A stretch of 64,000 nucleotides of DNA from Paeniroseomonas aquatica (GTDB lineage: Bacteria > Pseudomonadota > Alphaproteobacteria > Acetobacterales > Acetobacteraceae): the NCBI RefSeq assembly GCF_030409335.1, contig NZ_JAUFPN010000038.1:80193-144192 (forward strand), written 5' to 3'. This document shows, in pieces, positions 33,697-43,405 of the stretch. A program made the position numbers and the translations under genes. Each line of letters starts with the position of its first letter. The first letter of the stretch is position 1. The notes beneath the pieces were generated by a model that did not search any database, was not told the origin of the DNA, and saw only the letters and a program-made list of their open reading frames with translations.

Positions 33697-36600
33697 TCAG
33701 GGATCGCTCCCGCCCAAAAGATCGCCCTGCGCCGCCACGCGTCGGCGGCCGCGCCGTGCGGCGGGCGCCTTCGTCGTGTCCGCCGCAACCGCGGCATGGA
33801 GCGCCGAGGCCGGCAGCGTGGGGCCGTTGCAGATGCGCTCCAGCAGGTCGGCCTGCGCGGTCTCCAGCGCGACCAGGCCGCCGAGCACGTTCAGCACGTT
33901 GAGCAATTCGGTTGTGTACTCCGGCAGCCAGCCGGGCGGCTGGATGTCACCGAGTGGCGAGGGCTTGCGGCGGTCGCCGATGATTGGGCGCGAACGGTCG
34001 CGGCCGCGGTAGCTGAACCACTGCGTCAACACCTGCTTGCCAGAGACCTCATAGGCCCAGACCGCCGGAGAGACGTTGTCCACATGGCCCTGGCCGACAT
34101 GCAGCCGGCGGGTGGCCGCGTCGTGGCGGATCGTGTCCGGCATCGCAGCGGGGTCGGTCGGGATGGCGCCGTCTTCCGGGATGGTCGGGCGTTCCGCGGC
34201 GGGCAGGCGCGGCGCGCCGGCGGGGCGGCCCTCGGACGCATCGACGAAGCGCTCACCGAAGGTGTGTAGCCAGATGATGCGGCGGCCGAGGCGTGCGGCC
34301 TCGGCAAAAAGAGCGGCGTCGGTGGTGAGCGGGATGCGCAGACCAGGCTGTACGAGATCGGTCGCGAAGCGGGTGGCATAGGCAGGGTGCGCGGCCACGG
34401 CGGCGATATAGGCGAGGAGATCGGGAGCGGAGACTGAAGTGCCAAGCGCGGAGGAGAACGCGGCCATCACTGCGGCAGGAATGTTCGGCGTCGCCGCGGC
34501 GCTGTCGGACCATAACGGAAAGGCGCGACCGCCACGACCATTGTAGTGATGCAGGTCGGGAACGACCGAACAGAAGGTCACCGCTGGTCCACCGCTTGGC
34601 GCCCGATCATGTGGCGCAGTGAGATAAACCTGCATCTCTGAAGCCGCACTCCAAAGCTCGGGACGGTAGTCATTTATCACGCGAGCATCGGGGATGATCC
34701 ACTGTCGGTCGAAGCTCCTAAAGCCATACTGAATTGGCGAGACCGGGCCGCATTTGCTAGCCGCGACGCTCATCGAGGGCGTTCGATGACGTCCGAGGTG
34801 TTCGTGAACGATCCTATTAATGTGGCGACCCGCGAGCTTCCCCTCGCGAAGCTGCGGGAAGAACAGCATTTCTTTTCGGTCTGGGTCGCGCTCTGCAATC
34901 AAGCGGTTCCAGCGTTCCTGTAGAGACCAGCCATCAGGGGCGATCACCCAGGTTCGCCCCGACATGATGCCCGGGCCGTTGTAGGTGAACAGTTCATGCA
35001 ACGTTGGATACGTGGCCCATCCTCCGATTGCCGCAGGCAAAAAGGCCGCGCGCTCCTCCTGTGGGCACTCGATCCAGTCGTCACCATCGAGGGTCAGCTC
35101 CGCCAAAGCCTCAAACTTCTGCTCCCGCCGCCCAACCGGCAGCGCGCGATACCGCACGCGGGCCGGCTTGCTTGCATCCGCCTTGCCCGTGCGCGCCACC
35201 AGCACGATGCACACGGGTTGCTGAACGCCCTGGAAAATGCGTGAGGCGACGGCCGGCTGGTGCCCCTCCGGCGAGCAGTCCACCACCCAGATTTCATCCG
35301 CCGTGCGACGCAGATCGGCGCGCATCGCCTGGAAGCCCGGCCCGTTCAGAAATCCTGCCACGGTGATGAAGCACACGATCCCTCGCCGGTCTGCCCGCGC
35401 CTGCGGCGCGGCCGCGGCATCGCCAAACACCTTCCACGTCGCCCAGCGCCAGAAATAGACATAGAGGTTGCGCAGATGCCTCGAGTGCACGCCGACCTTC
35501 CATTCGGGCGGTGGCATCCACCTCGAAAGCGGCGCGGGCTCCCTCGCGTTATCGCTGCCGGCCTCGACCCATCCGCCGCGTCCCCTCGCGCTCTCCTTGT
35601 AGGGCGGATTGCCGATCACGACGGTGATCGGCTCGGCGCGCTTCACCTTGTTCGCCTCCCGCCGGGATTCGGCGAGGGGCCTAAGGATCTGCGGGATGTA
35701 CTCCTCATCGGCATAGGGATTGCCGAGGGTGTCGGTGACATAGAGGCGCAGATGCACGTCGGCGGGCACCGTGCCCTTCACCTTGAGCAGGTCGGCGACC
35801 TCCGCCAGCAGGCGCAGCTGCGCGACGGCGAAGGGGCCGAACTGCAACTCGAAGCCGATGATGCGCTTCAGCGCGGCGCGGATAACGCCGGGCACCGTGC
35901 CGGCGCCGTCGGCGCGCGCGGTTTCCGCGATGCGCCGTAGCACGCCCAGCAGGTAGGTGCCCGTGCCGACGGCCGGGTCCGCCAGCGTGACCTCGTTGGA
36001 GGCGAGGCCTTCCGGCTGTCCGAAGCGCGCCGGGTCCCGCAGCACGTCATCCACCAGGCGCACCATCGCGGTGACCACCTCGGGCGGCGTGTAGTAGGAC
36101 CCGGTGAGCTTGCGCAGGTCGTTGTCGTAGGCCTCCAGGAAGTGCTCGTAGAAATACAGCCAGGCCTCGGGGTCGCCCTTGCCGATGGCAGCCCAATCCA
36201 CGGCATCGAGCACGCGCGTGAGGGTGCCGAGCGACGTCTTCAACGCTTCCTGCCCATCGACATCGTCGGTCAGCACGCGGAAGGCGCCACCGATCACCGT
36301 GTTGGTCTTGGCCAGAGCCTTCGCGACGCGGTCCAGGCCATCGGCGAGCACGATGCCCTGTGCGCGCGCCATCAGCAGTCCGAAGGTGACGGCCTGCGCG
36401 TAGCCGTCGGCGAAGTCTTCGTCACTGGCTTCGGGGAACAGCAGCCGGCGCCAATCCTCGGCGAGGCCGCTCAGCGCCGGGACCTTCTGGTCGAGTTGTT
36501 CGGTGACCTCGTCGCGCAGCAGGCGGCACAGGCCGGCGCTGAGCGCGGCGAGCGCGCGCGCGTTGGTCGGCGGGATCGGCTCCCACCGCAGGAAGTCGCC

Positions 36601-37081
36601 GAACAGGCGGGTTAGCGCATCCGGCGCCGTGAGCGCGGCACCGGCGGTTTCCACGTCGCCGGACAGCCGGACGATCTCGCCCTGGAGGGCGCCATCACGC
36701 CACAGCGAGAAGGCATTGCCGTCGGTGTAGATGAGGTTCGGCAGGGATTTTGAGCTTGGTCCACTGGTCGCGGTCGTGCTCGTCCTTGAAGCGGCGCGGG
36801 TCGGCGCCCTTGCCGGGCGCCTTGACCTCGATGAAGCCGACGAGGGCATTGCTGGCGCGGACGGCGTAGTCCGGTCGGGTCTTCAGGGAGGACAGCGTGG
36901 TTTCGCCGATCGCGACCACATCGCCGGCTTTGAACAGCAGGATGGCGGCGAGGTCGGCGATCAGCGTCTCGAGCGGCGCGCGGAGCTGGTCCTCCGGTGC
37001 GCCGACCGCTGCCTTGCCGGAAAGCTTTGCCTTGAGCGATGCGCCGAAGCGCGACACCGCGGCGGAGAGAGAATCAGCCAT
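33697..37081 (-). pseudogene. Type ISP-like restriction-modification enzyme with frameshift
   Basis: A large single-chain enzyme of about 1,127 residues if the frame is repaired. The N-terminal nuclease-like part (MADSLSAAVSRFG from 37081) has DYAVRASNALVGFIEVKAPGKGAD, a PD-(D/E)xK pattern. The frame then breaks at 36746-36752, an AAAA run after DQWTKLK. Deleting one A joins it to SLPNLIYTDGNAFSLW. The adenine methyltransferase has ADPAVGTGTYLLGVLR and the catalytic NPPY (VVIGNPPYKES), followed by a target-recognition region ending at 33697. A second in-frame start is unlikely to give nuclease, so restriction is probably lost. TTG 37117 is an alternative start. Confidence 0.8.
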
Positions 37082-37197
37082 GGGTCGGTGCGAATCCGCT
37101 TCGGTGATCGTGTTCAACCAAAGGTTACGAAGCCGATCGCTGCGACGCCAGTCCGCCGTGCCGACGAGGCGTGGTCTCGCGCTGAACCTGTGAGGCT

Positions 37198-37225
37198 GGC
37201 GCCCCGCCCTCGCGGGCGGGGCGCC
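37198..37225. terminator. Hairpin after the DUF736 gene
   Basis: Perfect 12-base arms GGCGCCCCGCCC (37198-37209) and GGGCGGGGCGCC (37214-37225) with a TCGC loop, 10 bases past the DUF736 stop on the minus strand. No T-run; probably a Rho-independent-like or stabilising hairpin. Confidence 0.55.
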
Positions 37226-37234
37226 GTTGGCCGT

Positions 37235-37552
37235 TCACTCCCTGCTGCGGTTGCCGTTGGGGCGGGACCAGATCAGCTCGAACTCGCCGCCCTCCATCTC
37301 GAAGAGGTTCGCCAGGATCGGCGCCGGCAGAGAGGGGTCGTCGAGCTTCACCGAGAGGTAGTCGCGGCCCTCGTTCGAGGTCTTCTTCCACGCCGCTCCG
37401 ATCTCGGCGCGGCCGGCGAAGATGCGGAAGTCGGGGGCCTTGTCGCTGCTCTTCTCGGCCGGCCGGACCTGGACCTTGGCATCGAGGGTGAGCGTCGAGA
37501 CCGTGCCGGTGAAGCCGTCGCCGGTGCGGGTGAAAGTGCCGATGGTCGCCAT
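37235..37552 (-). CDS. DUF736 family protein
   Basis: 105 residues: [44 protein letters not shown], then [27 protein letters not shown]. It is a small single-domain family abundant in alphaproteobacterial integrative elements and plasmids; function unknown, predicted soluble. The ATG at 37550-37552 is preceded by GGAGACA. It has a 160-200 base leader with conserved structure shared with the DUF2493 gene. Confidence 0.9.
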   Translation of the reverse strand: MATIGTFTRTGDGFTGTVSTLTLDAKVQVRPAEKSSDKAPDFRIFAGRAEIGAAWKKTSNEGRDYLSVKLDDPSLPAPILANLFEMEGGEFELIWSRPNGNRSRE

Positions 37553-37560
37553 GACTGTCT

Positions 37561-37750
37561 CCTGTCTGTCGATCGGGCCGCGCCCATCGCGGCCTCGATG
37601 GCGATCGTCCGGCCGGGGGCGGGCGCCGACGCACCCACTTGCGGGCCGCAGCGCAGCGGAGGACGGGGCTGGGAGACTTTCTTGCCTCGCGAGGAATGCG
37701 CGGCACGCGCAGGGGAAGAAAGTCGCACCGGCGCCGTTGCGGCCGAGGCG
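37561..37750 (-). ncRNA. Repeated structured leader, copy 1 (before DUF736)
   Basis: About 190 bases, clearly similar to 39600-39790. A conserved hairpin GGCCGCG-CCCAT-CGCGGCC (37576-37594) ends about 24 bases before the start codon. Farther upstream, GACTTTCTT (37675-37683) pairs with AAGAAAGTC (37716-37724), enclosing the constant GCCTCGCGAGGAA and a variable inner hairpin TGCGCG-GCA-CGCGCA (37697-37711). In the second copy the inner stem has a different sequence but still pairs. Predicted from sequence alone. Confidence 0.5.
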
Positions 37751-38018
37751 CCCGCGGCGTCAGCCGTCCCTCGGCTAGATCAGGCCATCCGAGGCAGCGT
37801 GGCAGCGCGACACCGGACGGACCACGGAGACAGCAGACGACTGTCGTCGCGCCCGGCACAAGCGCGATTGACCAGGCATCGCGGTCACGGCGCCCTCGGC
37901 GTGCAAAAGGGAGGATCCGGCCGGAACGGGGAAGGCGAAACGCCGGCCCTGTTGCGCATCATCCCGGCTGTACGGGTCGCGGCGCGGATGTTCCCGGCGA
38001 GGGCCGCCCTGTTTCGGT
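37751..38018. other. Non-coding stretch between leader copy 1 and the membrane-protein gene
   Basis: About 270 bases between leader copy 1 and the stop of the membrane protein. No gene supported; it contains the likely promoter for the DUF736 transcript, but no convincing boxes were found. Confidence 0.3.
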
Positions 38019-38558
38019 TCAGCCGCGCGATCCCGATGACGGCGCGGGCAGGCGTGCCGTGGAGGGGGATGGCAGGCGAGGCTGATCTGGTCCCACCCCT
38101 TCGGTGAACTCGGCGTCAGGACGGCCAACGGTGGCCTGCCTCGGCTGGGCGCCGGCGCCCGCGAACGCAGCCAGCTGCACTGCCGCTGAGACACCGACCA
38201 CGAGGCCGCCGATCGCCGCGAACAGGTGTCTCCAGACTTCCGACGGCACGAGCAGCGCCGAGATCCCGAGCACCGCGTGGTAACCGGCCACGGCCGCCGG
38301 TGCCGCGAACAGCAGCGCGATCACGGCCCGCAGGGTAAGCGAGCGCACGGAGGCGAAGACCAGCTGCGCGGCGAAAAGCGCGACCACGCCCGTGACGAGG
38401 CCGATCAGCACGGCGCCGATCACGCCCGCGCCCGTCTCGAAGGCCCACATGCCGACCGTCAGCCCGACGAAGAACGGCACGGCGTAGATGGCGAGCGTGA
38501 ACAGCAGCACGAGCGCCGTGCCGAGGCCGAACAGGCTGACGACAATGCCGAGCGTCAT
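38019..38558 (-). CDS. Small integral membrane protein of integrative elements
   Basis: 179 residues with about four membrane segments: IVVSLFGLGTALVLLFTLAIYAVPFFVGL (5-33), GVIGAVLIGLVTGVVALFAAQLVF (45-69), LRAVIALLFAAPAAVAGYHAVLGI (76-100) and HLFAAIGGLVVGVSAAVQLAAF (112-133). The C-terminal tail is Pro/Arg-rich and probably cytoplasmic. Proteins like this follow DUF2493 genes in this element family. Function unknown. Confidence 0.75.
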   Translation of the reverse strand: MTLGIVVSLFGLGTALVLLFTLAIYAVPFFVGLTVGMWAFETGAGVIGAVLIGLVTGVVALFAAQLVFASVRSLTLRAVIALLFAAPAAVAGYHAVLGISALLVPSEVWRHLFAAIGGLVVGVSAAVQLAAFAGAGAQPRQATVGRPDAEFTEGVGPDQPRLPSPSTARLPAPSSGSRG

Positions 38559-38660
38559 GCGACCTTCCCCGGTCGAGGCGTGATGATGCGCTGCGATTGT
38601 AGCGGATCGCGGGCGCGCAGCGGTTCGCCTTTGCGCGAGCGCATCGTCGTGCGGGCGGCG

Positions 38661-39593
38661 CTAGCCGCCGCCCGCGCGGAAGTCGAAGAGCGGGATGCCG
38701 AGGCGCTTCGCCTTGTCGGCCAGGTTGTCGGTGACACCCGAGCCGGGGAAGACGATGACGCCGATCGGCAGAGTCTCGAGCAGCGCGTCGTTGCGCTTGA
38801 AGGGGGCGGCCTTCGCGTGGCGGTGCCAGTCCGGCTTGAAGACGATCTGCGGCACCTTGCGCTGGTCGGCCCAGCAGGCGGCGATGCGCTCGGCGCCCTT
38901 CGGCGTGCCGCCATGCAGCAGCACCATCTCGGGGTGCTTCGCATGCACGCGGTCGAGAGCGGCCCAGATGCGATGGTGGTCGTTGCATTCGACGCCGCCG
39001 GCGAAGGCGATGCGCACGCCCGGGGGCAGCAGCGGCTCGGTCTCGGCGCGGCGCCTGGCGGCGAGGAAGTCGCGGCTGTCGATCATCGCCGCGGTCATCG
39101 TGCGGCGGCTGACCATCGATCCCGCGCGCGGGCGCCAGGCGGAGCCGGTGTGGTGCTCAAAGTGCTCGGCCGCAGCGTCGCGGAGGAATTCGAAGGAATT
39201 GCGGCGCTCGATGAGCGTGAGGCCTTGGGCGAGGAGGCGCTCCAGCTCGACGGAGCGGACCTCGGAGCCGTCCTGCTCGCGCTGGGAGCGCTGCTGCGCG
39301 CCCTCGTTGGTGTCGAGCTCGCGGCCGATGCGGTCGATGCCGCGATGGAAGAGGTTGACCAGCGACCAGAGCAGATCGGCCAGGTCGGGCTCGAGCCGCG
39401 TCTCGCCGATGCTCGTGACGAGTGCGTCGAAGATGTCGGCGACGGCGCCGGAGAGGCGGTCGGGATCGGGCAGCGGCCGGGGGTCGGGCTCGTCGGCGAA
39501 GGGACGGTAACCGTGGAGCTGGAGTTCATCGAGCAGGTGCGCGGTGGCGGAGGCGGCGCGGGTGGGTTCGGCGTCGTCGAAGCGATCGGTCAT
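38661..39593 (-). CDS. DUF2493 (SLOG-like) family protein
   Basis: 310 residues from the ATG at 39591-39593 (MTDRFDDAEPTRAASATAHLLDELQLHGYRPF). The N-terminal helical half (to about 190) is element-specific. The C-terminal part has the SLOG/DUF2493 Rossmann pattern: VRIAFAGGVECNDHHRIWAALDRVHAKHPEMVLLHGGTPKGAERIAACWA, then GVIVFPGSGVTDNLADKAKRLGIPLFDF. SLOG proteins bind or process nucleotides. The long reading upstream to 39908 is the structured leader, not protein. Confidence 0.88.
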   Translation of the reverse strand: MTDRFDDAEPTRAASATAHLLDELQLHGYRPFADEPDPRPLPDPDRLSGAVADIFDALVTSIGETRLEPDLADLLWSLVNLFHRGIDRIGRELDTNEGAQQRSQREQDGSEVRSVELERLLAQGLTLIERRNSFEFLRDAAAEHFEHHTGSAWRPRAGSMVSRRTMTAAMIDSRDFLAARRRAETEPLLPPGVRIAFAGGVECNDHHRIWAALDRVHAKHPEMVLLHGGTPKGAERIAACWADQRKVPQIVFKPDWHRHAKAAPFKRNDALLETLPIGVIVFPGSGVTDNLADKAKRLGIPLFDFRAGGG

Positions 39594-39599
39594 GGCCGG

Positions 39600-39790
39600 G
39601 TCCTCGCTGTCACGGGCCGCGCCCATCGCGGCCTTCGTGGCGATCACCCGGCCGGGGACGGGACGGACCGGCACCCGCAGGCGAAGCCGGAGGGCCGAAG
39701 CGCAGCGGAGGACGCCGGCGCGCGGCTTTCTTGCCTCGCGAGGAAGCGGCCCGTCAGGGCCGCGGGGAAGAAAGTTGCGCGACGGCGTTG
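39600..39790 (-). ncRNA. Repeated structured leader, copy 2 (before DUF2493)
   Basis: Same layout as copy 1. The hairpin GGCCGCG-CCCAT-CGCGGCC lies at 39615-39633, 22 bases before the start codon. CTTTCTT (39726-39732) pairs with AAGAAAG (39768-39774), enclosing GCCTCGCGAGGAA and an inner hairpin GCGGCCC-GTCA-GGGCCGC at 39746-39763. The inner stem differs from copy 1 in sequence while keeping pairing, which supports an RNA structure. Confidence 0.5.
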
Positions 39791-40271
39791 CGGGGATGGC
39801 CCGGTTCCGGCCCGATCGCCGGCGAGAAGGTCGTGGGCGCGGTGATGCGCGAGAGACTGCCGACGGACGGCCAGCAAGTCGAGCACGTCCCACTGCTTCA
39901 GCGTCCAAGCAATGCCGCTACTAAATGATAAGTTCTGGCCGAAAGCGGACAGGCCGCTCTCGATGGCACGGAGTGGAAAAGCGGACATACGCTGGGCGGC
40001 AATATGCTCTCGACCGCATTGGTGGTACGATCGTTTGCCTTTTCCAAGCCGCCGGCACGTTGGACCCTATAGGTCCTTCCGCTCTTGAGAATCTTCGTGG
40101 TTTGAAAGGATGACAGCGGATAGTGGGGATTGGGATGATCACCGAAGTCGATTGCGGGCGCACAGTGTCGACCTCGGCTCGGGTTTATGGGGTTCGCATC
40201 GGAGGAGGGCTAGTGACAGCGGTCAGCTTGGTAGAGTCAGCTCCACATTGGCGCATTTCGAGTAGGCGCTG
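39791..40271. other. Non-coding boundary of the cargo region
   Basis: About 480 bases with no supported gene. Base composition falls clearly from about 39900 onward compared with the backbone, marking the left border of the cargo block that extends to about 47340. It should hold the promoter for the gene at 40272. Confidence 0.35.
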
Positions 40272-40856
40272 ATGCCCATTCCAGCATTCACAATCGATGG
40301 CGTATTGCCACCCTACGTTGGGCCACATGGCCCCGGTGGCGCAGCCGAGGACATGTCACCCTACGTGACGATCGCTCTTGAGGTCGTCACAACGTTGGCT
40401 TCCTCACTTGAGCGTCGGGACATCCTGCGTGGTTGGCTGAACCACCGAGCCAGCTTGCGCGCGATCGGTTTCGCGCGCGGGTTCCAATGGCTCGACGGCA
40501 GTTTCGTCGAAGACAAGCAACCACGCGATCTTGACGTCGTGAGCTTTCTTTACCGGCCACACGGTATTCGAGACCCGCAGCAGCTGTTGATGCTTATTCG
40601 AGCAAATGGCGCTCTCTTCGTGCGGAATATTGTGAAAGCGCAGTACCGACTTGACGCTTTCCCCGTTGATCTCGACGGCTCACCCGAGGCTCTCGTCAGC
40701 TCGGCACGCTATTTCCTCGGCCTCTTCTCTCATCGTCGCGGAGACGACCTGTGGAAGGGGATGCTTCAAGTTCGAATGGAAGATGTCGCTGATGACGCCG
40801 CAGCCCTGTCGAGGCTTGGCGCTGCACCGGCAGCAGCCGTAGGAGGACAGCCATGA
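40272..40856 (+). CDS. DUF6932-like nucleotidyltransferase-fold protein
   Basis: 194 residues. It has a nucleotidyltransferase-like signature: WLDGSFVEDKQPRDLDVVSF with G76-S77 and D86-x-D88, the metal-binding pattern of the Pol-beta/MNT fold. The N-terminus MPIPAFTIDGVLPPYVGPHG and the SPYVTIALEVV region match the DUF6932 type. It is followed by a coupled gene (ATGA overlap at 40853-40856). MNT-fold proteins in such pairs are often antitoxins or small-molecule modifiers; which applies here is open. Confidence 0.7.
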   Translation: MPIPAFTIDGVLPPYVGPHGPGGAAEDMSPYVTIALEVVTTLASSLERRDILRGWLNHRASLRAIGFARGFQWLDGSFVEDKQPRDLDVVSFLYRPHGIRDPQQLLMLIRANGALFVRNIVKAQYRLDAFPVDLDGSPEALVSSARYFLGLFSHRRGDDLWKGMLQVRMEDVADDAAALSRLGAAPAAAVGGQP

Positions 40857-41794
40857 CGCGACTAAAAAAGCTGGAACGCGACTTCGCGACAGCAGATATC
40901 GCGGCGGTCAACGGTCTGCTTGCGCAGCTCGGCGACGAGGACGTGATGACGCGCTTCGGCCTTGAAGCGCGTTTGGACGAGCTGAAGCGCGACCTTGCGG
41001 CGCTCGATGATAACGTGGACGAGCCAACGGCGGCCGCTGCCCTCTTCTTTGGCGGGCAGCCGGTGCTGGGCTCGCGTGGTATCGAAAGCGAGTTTGGCGG
41101 GGCGGCAGTGACAAGATTTCAAGACCTGGTCGCTAAGGTCCTAGCGCATGAAAATGGTGGGCTCGGCCAGCGCGGCGTCGTTCCATATCGCGGCGCTTCA
41201 ACGCTTCACATCACCAATATCGTCCGAGGCTCTTTCGGATTCCTCTTCGAAGAGATGCAGCCTCAGCATCAGATGGTCGATACCTCGCTGAAAGCTGCGA
41301 TCGACGAGACCGCGCGCTTACTCGGCGCTTTTGGCGAACCCGATGAAGAAGCTTTTCGCACGGCCGTCGAGGAGATTGACGATCGGGTGCTCGGCACGGC
41401 GCGCGAGTTCTTCGGCCTAATGCGCCAGCGTGGCGCGACGCTGCGCGTAGTCGCTGGCGATCGCGACAACAGCTTCGGAGCCGAAGCAGTCGCCAGGGCA
41501 GCAGATCGCGCATCCTCGACAGTGTTGCAGGACGACGAGGAGTTGATTGCTGGCCAACTGGCAGGAGTCCTGCCCGACGCACATCAATTCGAATTCCGCG
41601 CCGGCGCGGATCGCGGGACGTTGAGGGGCAGGATCGATCGCGCCTTGACCGCCGACCAGCTCGGTCGCTTCAATCGCGACTTCGTGAATGTCGACGGGAA
41701 GGGCCGCTTTCACGTCAAGCGGGTATTACGCGACGAAGTCGTCGTGCGCGAAACCTATACGCTCCTCGGACTGGAGCCGTCGGATCGGGCTTAA
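40853..41794 (+). CDS. Unrecognised protein coupled to the DUF6932 gene
   Basis: 313 residues from the ATG at 40853 with AGGAGGA upstream. Family not recognised. An N-terminal helical, charged segment (TRLKKLERDFATADIAAVNGLLAQLGDEDVMTRFGLEARLDELKRDL) is coiled-coil-like. A mixed region (GVVPYRGASTLHITNIVRGSFGFLFEEMQ) and a C-terminal part (HQFEFRAGADRGTLRGRIDRAL) follow. No metal site or Walker motif seen. It is presumably the working partner of the upstream nucleotidyltransferase-fold protein, and converges with the DUF6527 gene. Confidence 0.7.
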   Translation: MTRLKKLERDFATADIAAVNGLLAQLGDEDVMTRFGLEARLDELKRDLAALDDNVDEPTAAAALFFGGQPVLGSRGIESEFGGAAVTRFQDLVAKVLAHENGGLGQRGVVPYRGASTLHITNIVRGSFGFLFEEMQPQHQMVDTSLKAAIDETARLLGAFGEPDEEAFRTAVEEIDDRVLGTAREFFGLMRQRGATLRVVAGDRDNSFGAEAVARAADRASSTVLQDDEELIAGQLAGVLPDAHQFEFRAGADRGTLRGRIDRALTADQLGRFNRDFVNVDGKGRFHVKRVLRDEVVVRETYTLLGLEPSDRA

Positions 41795-41808
41795 GCGAAC
41801 TCACACCG

Positions 41809-42141
41809 TCAATCGCACCATTCGACCCGCCCGCCCCGCAACCAGAAATGCGAGCGGCAGCCCTTCTTCCGCCAAACCGAGGGTGACAGGGTCGGTCGGC
41901 CATTCCCGTCGAGCGCGATGTCCCAGCGAGGCTTGGCTTCATCTATCACGAGCAGCTCGATCGTATCGCCGCAGCCGCATGGGCAACGCATGCCAAGGCA
42001 CCAGTCCTCACCGCCCTCTCTCGCCAGCACGAGGTTACGGCGAGGCAACCGCTTGGGCAGGCTGTCGCCCTCGATGATGATCAGTCGGCGGCGCGGCGCG
42101 ATCCGCGCCCAGGTGTTGCGCCACCAGCGGGTGAAGTTCAT
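41809..42141 (-). CDS. DUF6527 protein, third gene of the ubiquitin-like operon
   Basis: 110 residues. The pattern RCPCGCGDTIELLVI, then PTLSPSVWRKKGCRSHFWLRGGRVEWCD is the DUF6527 signature: two cysteine-rich ends likely to bind zinc. The family co-occurs with bacterial multi-ubiquitin, E2 and ThiF genes. The start overlaps the JAB-E1 stop by four bases. Its role in the conjugation or processing cycle is not known from sequence alone. Confidence 0.85.
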   Translation of the reverse strand: MNFTRWWRNTWARIAPRRRLIIIEGDSLPKRLPRRNLVLAREGGEDWCLGMRCPCGCGDTIELLVIDEAKPRWDIALDGNGRPTLSPSVWRKKGCRSHFWLRGGRVEWCD

Positions 42142-43405
42142 GCGGACCTCGCCGGGCTTGGCAGTTTCAACATGGGCAGGCCAAGAAGCGGCTCGGCGGC
42201 GCCGCGAGCGAAGGCTTGACTTGCGCTCCGGGGAAAATTCGCTTCGGCGACATACTCCTCCTCACAGGCGGCAAGGCTAAATTGCGTGCGGGCATAAAGC
42301 GCATTCGCATCCAAACGAAAGGGATAAGCGCGCGCGATGAACTCGTTCATAGCAGCGGCCGCCGCCCGCATGTTGAGCGTGATCACCGCAGGAGCTTCCT
42401 CGATCAAGCCCTTGATGTAGCCGGCCTCGAGCTCTTGGCGATGCGCCTCGGGCGCAGCACGGCGTAGATACTCGGCGCGCAATGACTCGGGCGAATAGAC
42501 CGCTCGGTCCTGGAGGCTCGATCCGCCCGGCTGAACGTAGTCGATGCGACCGCACACGTCGGCGATCGCCATGCCTGCGCCCGCCTTACGGACGGGAATG
42601 ACCACGCCAACGTCAATAAAGGGAATCAGGAAAGCAACCGAGATCAGATCGGCGATGTGGCGCGCTTCGAGCGTGTCGACGCAGCAGAACAGAATGTCGG
42701 CGGCGCTGGCGGCTAGCACAGCTTCGCGCGTTGCGACCGAGGCCGCGACGGGAACGGGCACATCGCCAGCGCGGTGCGAGCGGATCGCGGCAGCGAACAT
42801 CTCGACCTTCAGGACGCGCATCTCCGCATCGCGTGTCGTCGCATTTAGGATCCGATTGAGGTTGCGCGCCTCGACCCGGTCGAAATCCACCATAATGACC
42901 CGACCAAACCCCAAGCGCGCGGCCTGCTCCGCGACGATCGAGCCTGTGCCAGACACGCCGACCACTACGGCGGTGAGGCGACCGAGCTCTCGCGTCATCG
43001 CGCCCGTGAAGGCAAGCGGACGGGCCAAGTGGTCGTTTGAGCGAGCGCAATCGTCCCACCAAAAGGACAAGTCGTCGCCGGCGACCGAAACGAGATCAAC
43101 CGCCCGAGCTTGCGTGTCGGGCGCGTAGAAGCGGGCGCGAACGGCGCCGTTTGGGGTCATGATCGCCGAGCCGTGCAGCGGCCCGAGAGCTTGGAAAAGG
43201 CCGGGAATGACATGCCGATCGCTCACATCATCCACATCCGAGAAGGCGAATAGACCGCCGGGATGCGAATGGATCAGGACAAGCGCAAGGTCATCGGCCT
43301 CCGCCGCGTCGATCGCGGTCTCGATCCAGGCCCCAGGCCACGTGATCCGGTCAGGCGCACGACAGGCGCAATCGGCATGAGGAACGAGGATCGCGTCGCG
43401 AACTA

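Noticed and set aside
37778..38107. Antisense reading frames across the non-coding 37750-38018
   Set aside because: Arg/Gly-rich with no ribosome sites; no protein supported.
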